A stretch of 64,000 bases of DNA from Pseudoalteromonas galatheae. Lineage in GTDB: Bacteria; Pseudomonadota; Gammaproteobacteria; Enterobacterales; Alteromonadaceae. The DNA is taken from the NCBI RefSeq assembly GCF_005886105.2, contig NZ_PNCO02000001.1:2983501-3047500 (forward strand), read 5' to 3'. This document shows, one piece after another, positions 9,049 through 18,615 of this stretch. How positions within the stretch are numbered: position 1 is the first letter of the stretch; each line of letters starts with the position of its first letter. Both the position numbers and the translations under genes were made by a program. Under the pieces are notes generated by a model. It searched no databases and had not been told where the DNA came from. It was given only the letters and a program-made list of their open reading frames with translations.

Positions 9049-10638
9049 TCAACGGTGAGCACTGTTTAATTTTCGAATAAACTGCTCAACAAGTACCTCT
9101 TGGTTTTCTAAAGCCTGCTCTGTGTTTCTCATCGTTTCATGCGTTTTACGCGCGCTTTTCATAGATTCATCCGCAAGACCTGAAATTGTCACAGCATTAG
9201 CATTTAGCTCATTAGAAACACTCGACATCTCTTCTGCCGATGTCGCAATTTGATAGTTCAACCCTGATATTTCATTTACAATTGTATTGATTGTTTCAAG
9301 GCTCGCTTTAGTGCCCTCAGCCTTTACAACACACTCCGAAGAGCGCTCTACTCCACTTTGAATAGCTGAGACAGCTCTTTCTGCTCGTTGCCTCAGATCG
9401 GCAATAATGCTATTAATTTCGGCTGTCGAATCTTGCGTCCTTTGCGCAAGCGCTCTTACCTCATCAGCAACAACCGCAAACCCCCTACCCTGCTCACCAG
9501 CCCGTGCAGCCTCTATAGCGGCATTTAATGCGAGTAAATTAGTTTGCTCGGAGATCCCACGGATCACGTCGACAACCCCTTCAATGTTAACTGTTTGCGT
9601 ATTAAGATCTTCTATATCTTTTTGCGTGCGCGATAGCTCTTCCGATAAGGCATAATTATTCTCCATATTGTCATCAACGGCTTTGTTGCCTTTAACAACG
9701 GACTCAAGCGCAGCTTCGGATTGCTGCGCTGCATTGTTAGTATTAGAAGCTATTTCACCAATCGACACTGACATCTGATTAATAGCCGTTGCTAAAGAGC
9801 CGGTTTGCGCTTGCTGTCGATTTAAAATATCAGAACTCGTTTTGCATTCTTGCATCGTTTTGGTTGCGTACTCAGAAACTGTGGCACTAGCATCTTTAAC
9901 ACGCCCAAGCACAGCCCGAAGCTCAGATTCTCTAACGAGTAAAGCAAGCTCAATAGATGCAACATCATTAACCTTATTAAGATACACTTTTTGCATCAGA
10001 GGGTTATTGTATACCTTCTTTGCTTTTTCACTGAGCGACCGCACTGGAGCAAGGCGAGAGTAAGTAGTAAATAAAACAACAAGAGTAAGCAGTGTTTCAG
10101 CGAGGTAATTCCAAGGTGGTGATAAAGTTGAAATCAGCATGGTTAAGGCATAGAAAACAAGGATTATTGCCATCATTTGAGCTGACAAAGACCAAGAGGC
10201 TCGAGTAAATTTACTTGGTGACACACCGTTATTTAAATCAGTGTAGATTTCCTCTGCACGGTTAACGACCTCACGGCTCGGCTTTGTCCTCACCGATTGA
10301 TATTCGACAGTCTTACCTGCAGCATCTTTAATAGGAGTGACAAAAGCATTCACCCAATAGTGATCGCCATTCTTGCAGCGGTTTTTAACCATTCCCATCC
10401 AAGGTTTGCCCGCTTCGATATAATCCCATAAGTTCTTGAAAGCGGCTTTAGGCATTGTTGGGTGCCGAACGATATTATGGGGCTTCCCCTCTAATTCACT
10501 AAGTGAAAACCCTGCAACCTCACAAAACTGTGAATTTGCATACTTTATCTGACCTTTTACATTTGTCGTTGAAAGTAGATTGTAAGAACTTGGATAATCG
10601 TACTCTTTTCCTGTGTGATCAGCTCTACCTTTTGCCAT
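9049..10638 (-). CDS. Aer-like PAS-containing methyl-accepting chemotaxis protein
   Basis: The 529-residue receptor has an N-terminal cytoplasmic PAS domain (about 15-125; [21 protein letters not shown] and [18 protein letters not shown] are typical of Aer). Two closely spaced membrane segments follow (about 148-195), then a long signalling domain whose hairpin tip contains [20 protein letters not shown]. There is no periplasmic ligand domain, so sensing is probably internal (redox or energy state through a PAS cofactor), as in Aer; the cofactor is inferred from the family. The start ATG has a purine-rich site upstream. It is transcribed alone, away from the tRNA cluster. No che genes are in the window. 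Confidence 0.88.
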   Translation of the reverse strand: MAKGRADHTGKEYDYPSSYNLLSTTNVKGQIKYANSQFCEVAGFSLSELEGKPHNIVRHPTMPKAAFKNLWDYIEAGKPWMGMVKNRCKNGDHYWVNAFVTPIKDAAGKTVEYQSVRTKPSREVVNRAEEIYTDLNNGVSPSKFTRASWSLSAQMMAIILVFYALTMLISTLSPPWNYLAETLLTLVVLFTTYSRLAPVRSLSEKAKKVYNNPLMQKVYLNKVNDVASIELALLVRESELRAVLGRVKDASATVSEYATKTMQECKTSSDILNRQQAQTGSLATAINQMSVSIGEIASNTNNAAQQSEAALESVVKGNKAVDDNMENNYALSEELSRTQKDIEDLNTQTVNIEGVVDVIRGISEQTNLLALNAAIEAARAGEQGRGFAVVADEVRALAQRTQDSTAEINSIIADLRQRAERAVSAIQSGVERSSECVVKAEGTKASLETINTIVNEISGLNYQIATSAEEMSSVSNELNANAVTISGLADESMKSARKTHETMRNTEQALENQEVLVEQFIRKLNSAHR

Positions 10639-10911
10639 AGCTCGCTCTCGATTAAAAAGGGCAATAAATTATTACTTTCCTAAAAATCGTAAGAAATTTC
10701 ACTGGAAGGCCGGATTGGAGCATAGTGAAACATGATTTGATACCAACTTACTTAGTTAATTGCTCTATTTTGAAGAAGCAAGTACTAAGACAAGTTTGTA
10801 TGAATATTTAACGAACAACAGAAAGTTAATATAAAAGCTAGCAGAGTTCTGAGCTTAAACAACTAAGAGAAGCAGAAATGAATATGATGAGAATAGAAAA
10901 TGAAAAGTGAG
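10639..10911. other. Intergenic region with a solo terminus of the window's MITE-like repeat
   Basis: No gene is seen between the chemoreceptor start and the tRNA-Glu cluster. At about 10741-10790 the sequence begins ATACCAACTTACTTAGTTAA and continues with a TTTTGAAG segment, matching the left end of the 48839-49000 element. No matching right end is visible nearby, so it is a fragment or a very diverged copy. Confidence 0.4.
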
Positions 10912-10987
10912 TGGCGTCCCCTAGGGGATTCGAACCCCTGTTACCGCCGTGAAAGGGCGGTGTCCTAGGCCTCTAGACGAAGGGGAC
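10912..10987 (-). tRNA. tRNA-Glu (TTC), copy 1
   Basis: The 76-nt minus-strand sequence folds as a cloverleaf with acceptor GTCCCCT/AGGGGAC, anticodon loop CTTTCAC (anticodon TTC) and an encoded 3' GCCA. It is almost identical to E. coli tRNA-Glu. This is the promoter-distal copy of the operon, transcribed from near 12000. Confidence 0.97.
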
Positions 10988-11056
10988 ACAGATGTGTCAC
11001 TAGGACTTTATTTAGCTGTTTATTCTCTTGCTAACCGAGTTACCTACCGAAGTAAG

Positions 11057-11132
11057 TGGCGTCCCCTAGGGGATTCGAACCCCTGTTACCGCCGTGAAAG
11101 GGCGGTGTCCTAGGCCTCTAGACGAAGGGGAC
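11057..11132 (-). tRNA. tRNA-Glu (TTC), copy 2
   Basis: Identical in sequence to copy 1: anticodon TTC and encoded CCA. A 69-bp spacer nearly identical to the following spacers separates it from copy 1. Confidence 0.97.
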
Positions 11133-11201
11133 ACAGATGTGTCACTAGGACTTTATTTAGCTGTTTATTCTCTTGCTAACCGAGTTACCTACCGAAGTAA
11201 G

Positions 11202-11277
11202 TGGCGTCCCCTAGGGGATTCGAACCCCTGTTACCGCCGTGAAAGGGCGGTGTCCTAGGCCTCTAGACGAAGGGGAC
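11202..11277 (-). tRNA. tRNA-Glu (TTC), copy 3
   Basis: Identical 76-nt tRNA-Glu with anticodon TTC and encoded CCA, exactly 145 bp from copy 2. Confidence 0.97.
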
Positions 11278-11346
11278 ACAGATGTGTCACTAGGACTTTA
11301 TTTAGCTGTTTATTCTCTTGCTAACCGAGTTACCTACCGAAGTAAG

Positions 11347-11422
11347 TGGCGTCCCCTAGGGGATTCGAACCCCTGTTACCGCCGTGAAAGGGCGGTGTCC
11401 TAGGCCTCTAGACGAAGGGGAC
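11347..11422 (-). tRNA. tRNA-Glu (TTC), copy 4
   Basis: Identical 76-nt tRNA-Glu with anticodon TTC and encoded CCA, 145 bp from copy 3. The next spacer differs by one base near 11463 (CTCGC instead of CTTGC). Confidence 0.97.
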
Positions 11423-11491
11423 ACAGATGTGTCACTAGGACTTTATTTAGCTGTTTATTCTCTCGCTAACCGAGTTACCTACCGAAGTAAG

Positions 11492-11567
11492 TGGCGTCCC
11501 CTAGGGGATTCGAACCCCTGTTACCGCCGTGAAAGGGCGGTGTCCTAGGCCTCTAGACGAAGGGGAC
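11492..11567 (-). tRNA. tRNA-Glu (TTC), copy 5
   Basis: Identical 76-nt tRNA-Glu with anticodon TTC and encoded CCA. The spacer separating it from copy 6 is enlarged by a palindromic insert (11568-11664). Confidence 0.97.
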
Positions 11568-11664
11568 GCAGAAATTGTTTTGCAAATCATTGATTTGCAA
11601 CTTCTGCGTTAGATGAGACCGAGCCTGCGAGGCAAATGGCCTTATCAAAAACAGAAAGTTTTTC
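11568..11664. repeat. Palindromic insert in the spacer between tRNA-Glu copies 5 and 6
   Basis: This spacer has a 97-bp segment where the others have 5 bp (ACAGA), a net gain of 92 bp. It begins with a hairpin at 11568-11607 (GCAGAA outer stem, TTGCAAATCA inner stem) and ends at a second small hairpin (ACAGAAA/TTTCTGT, 11651-11667). Beyond it the normal spacer sequence resumes. Confidence 0.75.
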
Positions 11665-11728
11665 TGTGTCACTAGGACTTTATTTAGCTGTTTATTCTCT
11701 TGCTAACCGAGTTACCTACCAAAGTAAG

Positions 11729-11804
11729 TGGCGTCCCCTAGGGGATTCGAACCCCTGTTACCGCCGTGAAAGGGCGGTGTCCTAGGCCTCTAGACGAAGG
11801 GGAC
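11729..11804 (-). tRNA. tRNA-Glu (TTC), copy 6
   Basis: Identical 76-nt tRNA-Glu with anticodon TTC and encoded CCA. It is the first Glu copy transcribed after tRNA-Ala. Confidence 0.97.
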
Positions 11805-11879
11805 ACAATAATAAACAACTTCGCACTCGAGGCGTTGCCATTTGAATTATGTACTAGGACATATGCACTAACGATAAAT

Positions 11880-11955
<76 letters not shown>

Positions 11956-12004
11956 ATAATAGTCAGACCTGAACTGCTAGCCTGTATCGCTGAGTGCGGG
12001 GCGC

Positions 12005-12033
12005 ATTCTATGCAGGAGCAAAAATAAAGTCAA
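12005..12033 (-). promoter_or_regulatory. Promoter of the tRNA-Ala/tRNA-Glu operon
   Basis: On the minus strand TTGACT (12028-12033) and TAGAAT (12005-12010) are separated by 17 bp and followed by a GC-rich discriminator (GCGCCCCGCA) before tRNA-Ala. GC-rich discriminators are typical of stringently controlled stable-RNA promoters. Confidence 0.8.
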
Positions 12034-12403
12034 CAACTTTTATGAAAGTTTTTTCTAACTGATTCATTTTAAATCAAGAAGCGTAGAATATAACCAAACG
12101 CCTCCCGTTTGCAAGCCTAACACCTTGAATTGGATTATTTATTACACAATTTAAAACGCATAGTTATCGCACCTCAGCCTTTTTGTTTTAAATCCAATTA
12201 GGTCAGAGTGATTTATGGCTCTTTTCTTTTTCTGCATGTTATCCAATCCCGCGTTATAGCATGCAAAGCTCAGCAACTTATTTTCCCCAAAATAAGGTGG
12301 CTTTTGGATCAAACATACAAGACCACTCTCTCCCTTCTATAATGAAGAACTTAAAGCGTTGAGCATAAAAACATCACACAGTATAGTTTTTTAAAGTTAA
12401 GTG

Positions 12404-12431
12404 TTGACTCTTTTCAAACTAAACCTATAAT
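12404..12431 (+). promoter_or_regulatory. Promoter of the tRNA-Val operon
   Basis: TTGACT (12404-12409) and a perfect TATAAT (12426-12431) with a 16-bp spacer precede an ACCGCCCC discriminator. The first tRNA-Val begins 35 bp downstream. The GC-rich discriminator suggests stringent control. Confidence 0.85.
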
Positions 12432-12466
12432 ACCGCCCCACAACGGCAGACGTTGTAATACAAGTT

Positions 12467-12542
12467 GGGTTGTTAGCTCAGTTGGGAGAGCATCGCCCTT
12501 ACAAGGCGAGGGTCACTGGTTCAAGTCCAGTACAACCCACCA
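12467..12542 (+). tRNA. tRNA-Val (TAC), copy 1
   Basis: 76-nt cloverleaf starting GGGTTGTTAGCTCAGTTGGG, with anticodon loop CTTACAA (anticodon TAC) and encoded ACCA. It is first in a three-gene operon behind a consensus promoter. Confidence 0.96.
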
Positions 12543-12578
12543 TAACTCTGTTCAAGAGTATAAATTGAAACACAATTT

Positions 12579-12654
12579 GGGTTGTTAGCTCAGTTGGGAG
12601 AGCATCGCCCTTACAAGGCGAGGGTCACTGGTTCAAGTCCAGTACAACCCACCA
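12579..12654 (+). tRNA. tRNA-Val (TAC), copy 2
   Basis: Identical to copy 1 over 76 nt. The leader TATAAATTGAAACACAATTT directly before it is repeated before copy 3, showing local duplication. Confidence 0.96.
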
Positions 12655-12719
12655 CTTCTACTCTTAGATTAGAATTGGACATTAAACTCGATTCAAGAGT
12701 ATAAATTGAAACACAATTT

Positions 12720-12795
12720 GGGTTGTTAGCTCAGTTGGGAGAGCATCGCCCTTACAAGGCGAGGGTCACTGGTTCAAGTCCAGTACAACCCACCA
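12720..12795 (+). tRNA. tRNA-Val (TAC), copy 3
   Basis: Identical to copies 1 and 2 over 76 nt, with encoded CCA. A decayed fourth copy follows. Confidence 0.96.
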
Positions 12796-12820
12796 CTTTA
12801 TTTTCTAGATAGAGTGGCCT

Positions 12821-12870
12821 ATGCCTAAACAAGGCTAAGATCTCAGATTCAAATCCAGTATAAGAAACCA
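12821..12870 (+). pseudogene. Decayed tRNA-Val 3' half (fourth copy relic)
   Basis: From 12821 the sequence tracks the 3' two-thirds of the intact tRNA-Val: AACAAGGCTAAG matches the anticodon 3' arm (ACAAGGCGAGG), and GATTCAAATCCAGTATAAG matches the T arm (GGTTCAAGTCCAGTACAAC), ending at ACCA. Substitutions in the acceptor, T and anticodon stems, plus small deletions, would prevent a functional fold. The 5' half is not recognisable. This looks like the remains of an extra tandem copy. Confidence 0.7.
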
Positions 12871-13172
12871 CTTCACTTTCAGTACAATCGTTATTACTTT
12901 TTACATACTCAAAAACCACATCAAACTGAATAAACTTAAACCTGCCATAAAGTCCATAGAAACAACCTCGTTTTTCTCATTTATTAACTAATTAGTTACT
13001 CTTCTCAGCCTCCCAAATTTTTGTTATACCCTTAACTATTTTGCCGCTAACCTCAGTAAATAGTTGGAATAAGCTAAATAGACTAACCTACTAAAAATGA
13101 GTTAATTTTTGTTTTCAAAACTACACCTAAGTACTAGACTAGAAGCAAAGCCATTGCCTAAAAATTGTTTCT
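12871..13172. other. Intergenic region before the receiver-TPR gene
   Basis: These 302 bp are AT-rich. I see no ORF, tRNA or strong hairpin. The region presumably carries the 3' end of the tRNA-Val transcript and the promoter of the downstream gene, but no clear -35/-10 pair stands out. Confidence 0.5.
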
Positions 13173-14804
13173 ATGTCAGCTCCATCTATTCAAAATGCCA
13201 AAATGTTAATCGTTGAAGATCAACCATTAGCATTGAGCTATATGAAACAATCTTTAGAACAGTTAGATTTCAGAAATTTAAAATTTGCAGAGAGTGCAGA
13301 CAGTGCAAAAGAGCTTTGTACCATCAATAAGTTTGATCTCATCGTATGCTCTTTTGGTTTAGCAAAAAAGCAAAATGGCTATCAATTTTATGAAGAATTA
13401 CGCTCCAAACAGTTAATTCGCTCAAGTACCGCTTTTATTTTTATTTCTTCTGAAACTAGCCCCGAGTTAGTCCATAGTATTATCGAACTCCAGCCCGATG
13501 ACTTTTTAGTTAAGCCCTTTTCAATAAAAGAACTACAAAACCGTATAGAACGAGTTTTAAAGCGTAAACAGGCATTAAGACACATAAACTTGCTTGTAGA
13601 CGATAAAAACTACTCAAAGGCCTTAAAAGCGCTAGATTTAGAACTAGATAACAAAGATCATAACTACACTTCCCTACTTCTAAAGCTAAAAGGAGAACTT
13701 CTACTCAGGCTCAATCAATTAGAGGAAGCAAAGTCTTTTTACAAATCGGTTTTGGCTCTGCAAAAGTTTACCTGGGCAAAGCTAGGCTTGGTCGAGGCGC
13801 TCATTACCAACAATGAAGATGTTATCGCTCAAAAGATGTTGAAAACTTTAATAGAGCGACCGGAAACTCGTCTTCCCGCGCTCGATTTATTGAGCAAACT
13901 CGAAATAAAGCTTAACCAATATGAGAATGCCCAACAATTGTTAGAGCAAGCAATTGAAATGGCGCCCAGAAATATAAATAGACAACAGTCACTTGGTCGA
14001 GTTGCGCAAATCAATCACGACTATGAGGCCAGCTATAAAGCACATAAAGATATAGCAAGTTTCGCGCGTTACTCGATCCATGACAAACCAGAGGTATATT
14101 TGAATGCAGCACGCGCTGGGATAGACTTTGCTCTGAGTACCGATCAATCAGACCAAGTCACTCGTCTCACAAGGCAAACGCAACAATACTTGAGTGATTT
14201 AAAACAGCAATTTCCAAATGCACAAACCCAAGCGCAAATCGATGTACTCAACGCCCGTGTCCATTATCTAAAAGATGAGCATAAAAAAGCGAAACAACTG
14301 CTCGAACAATTAGAAGATGAGCCCGTTATTCGCTCGGTAGATTCCACTTTAGACAAAGCAAAAGCACTACATGAAGTGGGATTAAACCACAAGGCTCAAG
14401 AGCTGTTTAGCCAAGTAATTGCACACTGTGAGCGCCACAACTCAAGCGCAGATCCCGTCACAATGCACTATCTATATCAGCAACAGCAAGAGAAAAAAGA
14501 GATCACCATGGGTCCTAGAGAGCTAAATAACCATGCGGTTACTCAGTTTAACAAAGGTCATTATGAAACCGCTTTAGAGGCATTCACTCAAGCGTTTAGA
14601 ATTATGCCTAAAAACTCAGGGATAGCACTGAATTTGCTACAATGTATGAGTGATAGTTGCGCTAAGTCAGGGAGTACTTTTAATTCCAATTTAGCAAAGC
14701 GGTGTACTACCTTGCTAAATCAGTCTGAGTTGGACAGTGAACAGCAGATCCGCTTCGGTAAACTCAAAGCGAAACTAAGTGAAATGAAACTCGACTTTGA
14801 GTAA
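13173..14804 (+). CDS. Receiver-like domain fused to TPR repeats (degenerate response regulator)
   Basis: The 543-residue protein has an N-terminal CheY-like fold (about 8-130) followed by TPR-type helical repeats to about residue 510 (for example KALDLELDNK, EEAKSFYKSVLALQ, ETALEAFTQAF). The receiver keeps the acidic pair (E15, D16 in VEDQ) and the Lys (K114 in FLVKPF). The phosphoacceptor position is Ser (S60 in KFDLIVCSFGL), where related receivers have Asp. Classical phosphorylation is therefore unlikely, and the domain may act as a constitutive protein-interaction module. There is no DNA-binding or catalytic output domain; the TPRs suggest a scaffold. It is a single gene, convergent with msrB. 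Partner and process are unknown. Confidence 0.85.
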   Translation: MSAPSIQNAKMLIVEDQPLALSYMKQSLEQLDFRNLKFAESADSAKELCTINKFDLIVCSFGLAKKQNGYQFYEELRSKQLIRSSTAFIFISSETSPELVHSIIELQPDDFLVKPFSIKELQNRIERVLKRKQALRHINLLVDDKNYSKALKALDLELDNKDHNYTSLLLKLKGELLLRLNQLEEAKSFYKSVLALQKFTWAKLGLVEALITNNEDVIAQKMLKTLIERPETRLPALDLLSKLEIKLNQYENAQQLLEQAIEMAPRNINRQQSLGRVAQINHDYEASYKAHKDIASFARYSIHDKPEVYLNAARAGIDFALSTDQSDQVTRLTRQTQQYLSDLKQQFPNAQTQAQIDVLNARVHYLKDEHKKAKQLLEQLEDEPVIRSVDSTLDKAKALHEVGLNHKAQELFSQVIAHCERHNSSADPVTMHYLYQQQQEKKEITMGPRELNNHAVTQFNKGHYETALEAFTQAFRIMPKNSGIALNLLQCMSDSCAKSGSTFNSNLAKRCTTLLNQSELDSEQQIRFGKLKAKLSEMKLDFE

Positions 14805-14827
14805 TCGATTATTTTATCGCAATTGGG

Positions 14828-15268
14828 CTATTTCTTTTCCATTGCAAGAGCATTAACGCAATAACGCAGTCCACTTGGCTCAGGGCCATCAGGGAATACG
14901 TGACCTAAGTGGCTATCACACACGTTACAAGTGATTTCAACGCGCGTCATTCCATGGCTCTTATCGCTATGATAAGCCACCGCTTCCACTGCTGCAGGCT
15001 GTGTAAACGAGGGCCAACCAGAGCCACTATCAAACTTTTCTTCAGCATCAAATAACAACTCGCCACAGCATACGCAGTAGTATTTACCAGGTTCAAAAAG
15101 CTGACAACTTTGTGAACTAAACGGTCGCTCAGTCCCCTTTTTCCTAGTGATTATATAAGCTTCTGGAGCAAGTTCTGATTGCCATTGCTGGTCCGACTTT
15201 TCAACTCTGCGAGGAGCAACAGGATTACCATTTCTGGCAAAGTTTAGTATATCTAACCACTTTAACAT
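14828..15268 (-). CDS. msrB: Peptide-methionine (R)-S-oxide reductase
   Basis: MsrB repairs the R-epimer of oxidised methionine in proteins with a catalytic Cys and thioredoxin. The 146-residue protein has zinc-binding CxxC pairs (CVCCGELLF and CNVCDSHLGH), the substrate motif SGSGWPSF, and the catalytic Cys in LRYCVNA (C137). The short N-terminal extension is cytoplasmic, with no signal peptide. It starts one base from the end of the upstream DUF2919 gene, so it is probably co-transcribed with it and with ligA. Confidence 0.94.
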   Translation of the reverse strand: MLKWLDILNFARNGNPVAPRRVEKSDQQWQSELAPEAYIITRKKGTERPFSSQSCQLFEPGKYYCVCCGELLFDAEEKFDSGSGWPSFTQPAAVEAVAYHSDKSHGMTRVEITCNVCDSHLGHVFPDGPEPSGLRYCVNALAMEKK

Positions 15269-15269
15269 C

Positions 15270-15782
15270 TCAATTCTCTCTCTTGTTTACTTCTGTCTTT
15301 TGCTCTTCAACAGGAAGTGGCCAATCACCAAAAAAGCAACTTAGATAGCGGCTTTTAATTAAATATAAAAGTACCCAACTCACCAACACAATTTGTACGG
15401 CAATATAAGGAGAAAAACTATAATGGGTTTTCCCAGCTTGCAGGATCAACCACGCTAAATCGAGTACCGCTGTTAATATAAGTGGCAAACGCATATAACG
15501 CCAGACGGCAGCGAGCTTTGGAGAGCTTGTTGGCCGCCTAAGAGAAAACACAACGGTTGGTATGAGCGCGATACAAGCGATCCCTGTCGCGACAAAAAAG
15601 TGAAACTTAGACTCAAAGAATAGTGACATCAAATCCAAGTCTGGGCGTCTTGCAAGCGCAGAAAACACCCAAATAAGTAGCGGGCGGAGCAACACGACCA
15701 GCGCTAAATTAAAAGCGATTGGCGTACGATAAACGCCATATTTATCCCAGTATTCAGGGCCGTATCGTGTTACTGATTTCAT
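15270..15782 (-). CDS. DUF2919 (YfeZ-like) inner-membrane protein
   Basis: The 170-residue protein has four predicted membrane helices (about 22-43, 60-80, 95-113 and 124-142) and the family's N-terminal pattern YWDKYGVYRTPIAFNLALVV. DUF2919 proteins such as E. coli YfeZ have no assigned function. It lies between ligA (4-bp gap) and msrB (1-bp gap), so the three genes are probably one transcript. The polar C-terminal tail is rich in charged residues. No catalytic motif is visible. Confidence 0.75.
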   Translation of the reverse strand: MKSVTRYGPEYWDKYGVYRTPIAFNLALVVLLRPLLIWVFSALARRPDLDLMSLFFESKFHFFVATGIACIALIPTVVFSLRRPTSSPKLAAVWRYMRLPLILTAVLDLAWLILQAGKTHYSFSPYIAVQIVLVSWVLLYLIKSRYLSCFFGDWPLPVEEQKTEVNKREN

Positions 15783-15786
15783 TTTA

Positions 15787-17805
<2,019 letters not shown>

Positions 17806-17820
17806 TTAAACCTCTAAACG

Positions 17821-17850
17821 TAAAAAGCCACCAGCAAATGCCAGTGGCTT
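17821..17850 (-). terminator. Intrinsic terminator or attenuator between zipA and ligA
   Basis: On the minus strand AAGCCACTGGC pairs with GCTGGTGGCTT (two G-T wobbles) around an ATTT loop, followed by TTTTT. It lies 16 bp before the ligA ATG, so it could attenuate read-through from zipA into ligA. Confidence 0.7.
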
Positions 17851-17871
17851 AAAAATGACTCTAAGTAGCGA

Positions 17872-18597
17872 TTAAGCGGCGAATTCACGCACTTTTTCAA
17901 CATAACCACGCACGGCTTCAACCGTTAACGGTTCGCGGTCTTTATCAAGTACAGTTGCGCCAAACTCTTCAGCTAGTTTTTTCGATGCACTGTGAAGCAT
18001 ATTAAATGCAGCCAAGTTATCGCCTTCACAAGGTAAGGTCATAAATAGGCTAATGCCAGCGGTGCTAAATTGCTCCATGTTATCGATATCAAACGTACCT
18101 GGGTTGTACATGTTTACCAATCTAAATAACACTGGACCGTTTCCAGACGGCTCTAAATGGCGATTAAAGAAGCCCTCATCAGAATATTTAAATCCAAGGC
18201 TTAACACGGCAGGCAATAGCCTTGAACCAGCCATTTTCAGGCCTTCAGGCATGTCAACATGAAGAATAATAAAGTCTTGTGGCTCTATTGCTTTCTTTTC
18301 AGGCTCAGCCTCTTCAGATCCACTGCTCTCGGTTTGCACCTCAGTTTCAGGCTCTTCCGTCGCTATAATGCCCTCAGTCGCAGGCTCATCATCCACCGCA
18401 CTAAAGGTCATCTCTCCAATTTCAGGTTCGTCAGGCTCTTTATCGTGATTCGGCGTTTGCTCTTTGAGTTCATTGGGCTCCTTTTTTGAAGCTTTATCGC
18501 TGTTCTTCTTACGAACAGACCAAAGTCCATGTATGAGTAACCCGCCTATGACCAACGCACTGATCACGATTAATGCCCATCTTAACTCTGTGGCCAT
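17872..18597 (-). CDS. zipA: Cell division protein ZipA
   Basis: ZipA anchors the FtsZ ring to the inner membrane. The 241-residue protein has an N-terminal membrane helix (about 6-26), a basic patch (RKKNSDKASKK), a long acidic linker rich in Glu/Pro (about 40-110), and the globular FtsZ-binding domain from about 112 (FIILHVDMPEGLKMAGSRLL to the end). It is shorter than E. coli ZipA (328 residues), mainly in the linker. It sits 18 bp downstream of smc on the same strand, so it is probably co-transcribed with it. The start was chosen to give the standard N-out anchor. Confidence 0.92.
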   Translation of the reverse strand: MATELRWALIVISALVIGGLLIHGLWSVRKKNSDKASKKEPNELKEQTPNHDKEPDEPEIGEMTFSAVDDEPATEGIIATEEPETEVQTESSGSEEAEPEKKAIEPQDFIILHVDMPEGLKMAGSRLLPAVLSLGFKYSDEGFFNRHLEPSGNGPVLFRLVNMYNPGTFDIDNMEQFSTAGISLFMTLPCEGDNLAAFNMLHSASKKLAEEFGATVLDKDREPLTVEAVRGYVEKVREFAA

Positions 18598-18615
18598 TGC
18601 TCACCTTTTTTGTTG

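Larger units (their letters stand above)
10912..11567 (-). repeat. Tandem 145-bp tRNA-Glu repeat units
   Basis: Five tRNA-Glu copies (76 bp) joined by four near-identical 69-bp spacers give a tandem array with an exact 145-bp period. Each spacer carries the same TGTGTCACTAGGACTTTATT segment. The identity suggests recent amplification or ongoing gene conversion. Confidence 0.9.

Noticed and set aside
10912..11804. Regularly spaced repeats resembling a CRISPR array
   Set aside because: The repeated 76-bp units are tRNA-Glu genes and the spacers are nearly identical to one another, the opposite of CRISPR spacers. No cas genes are nearby.
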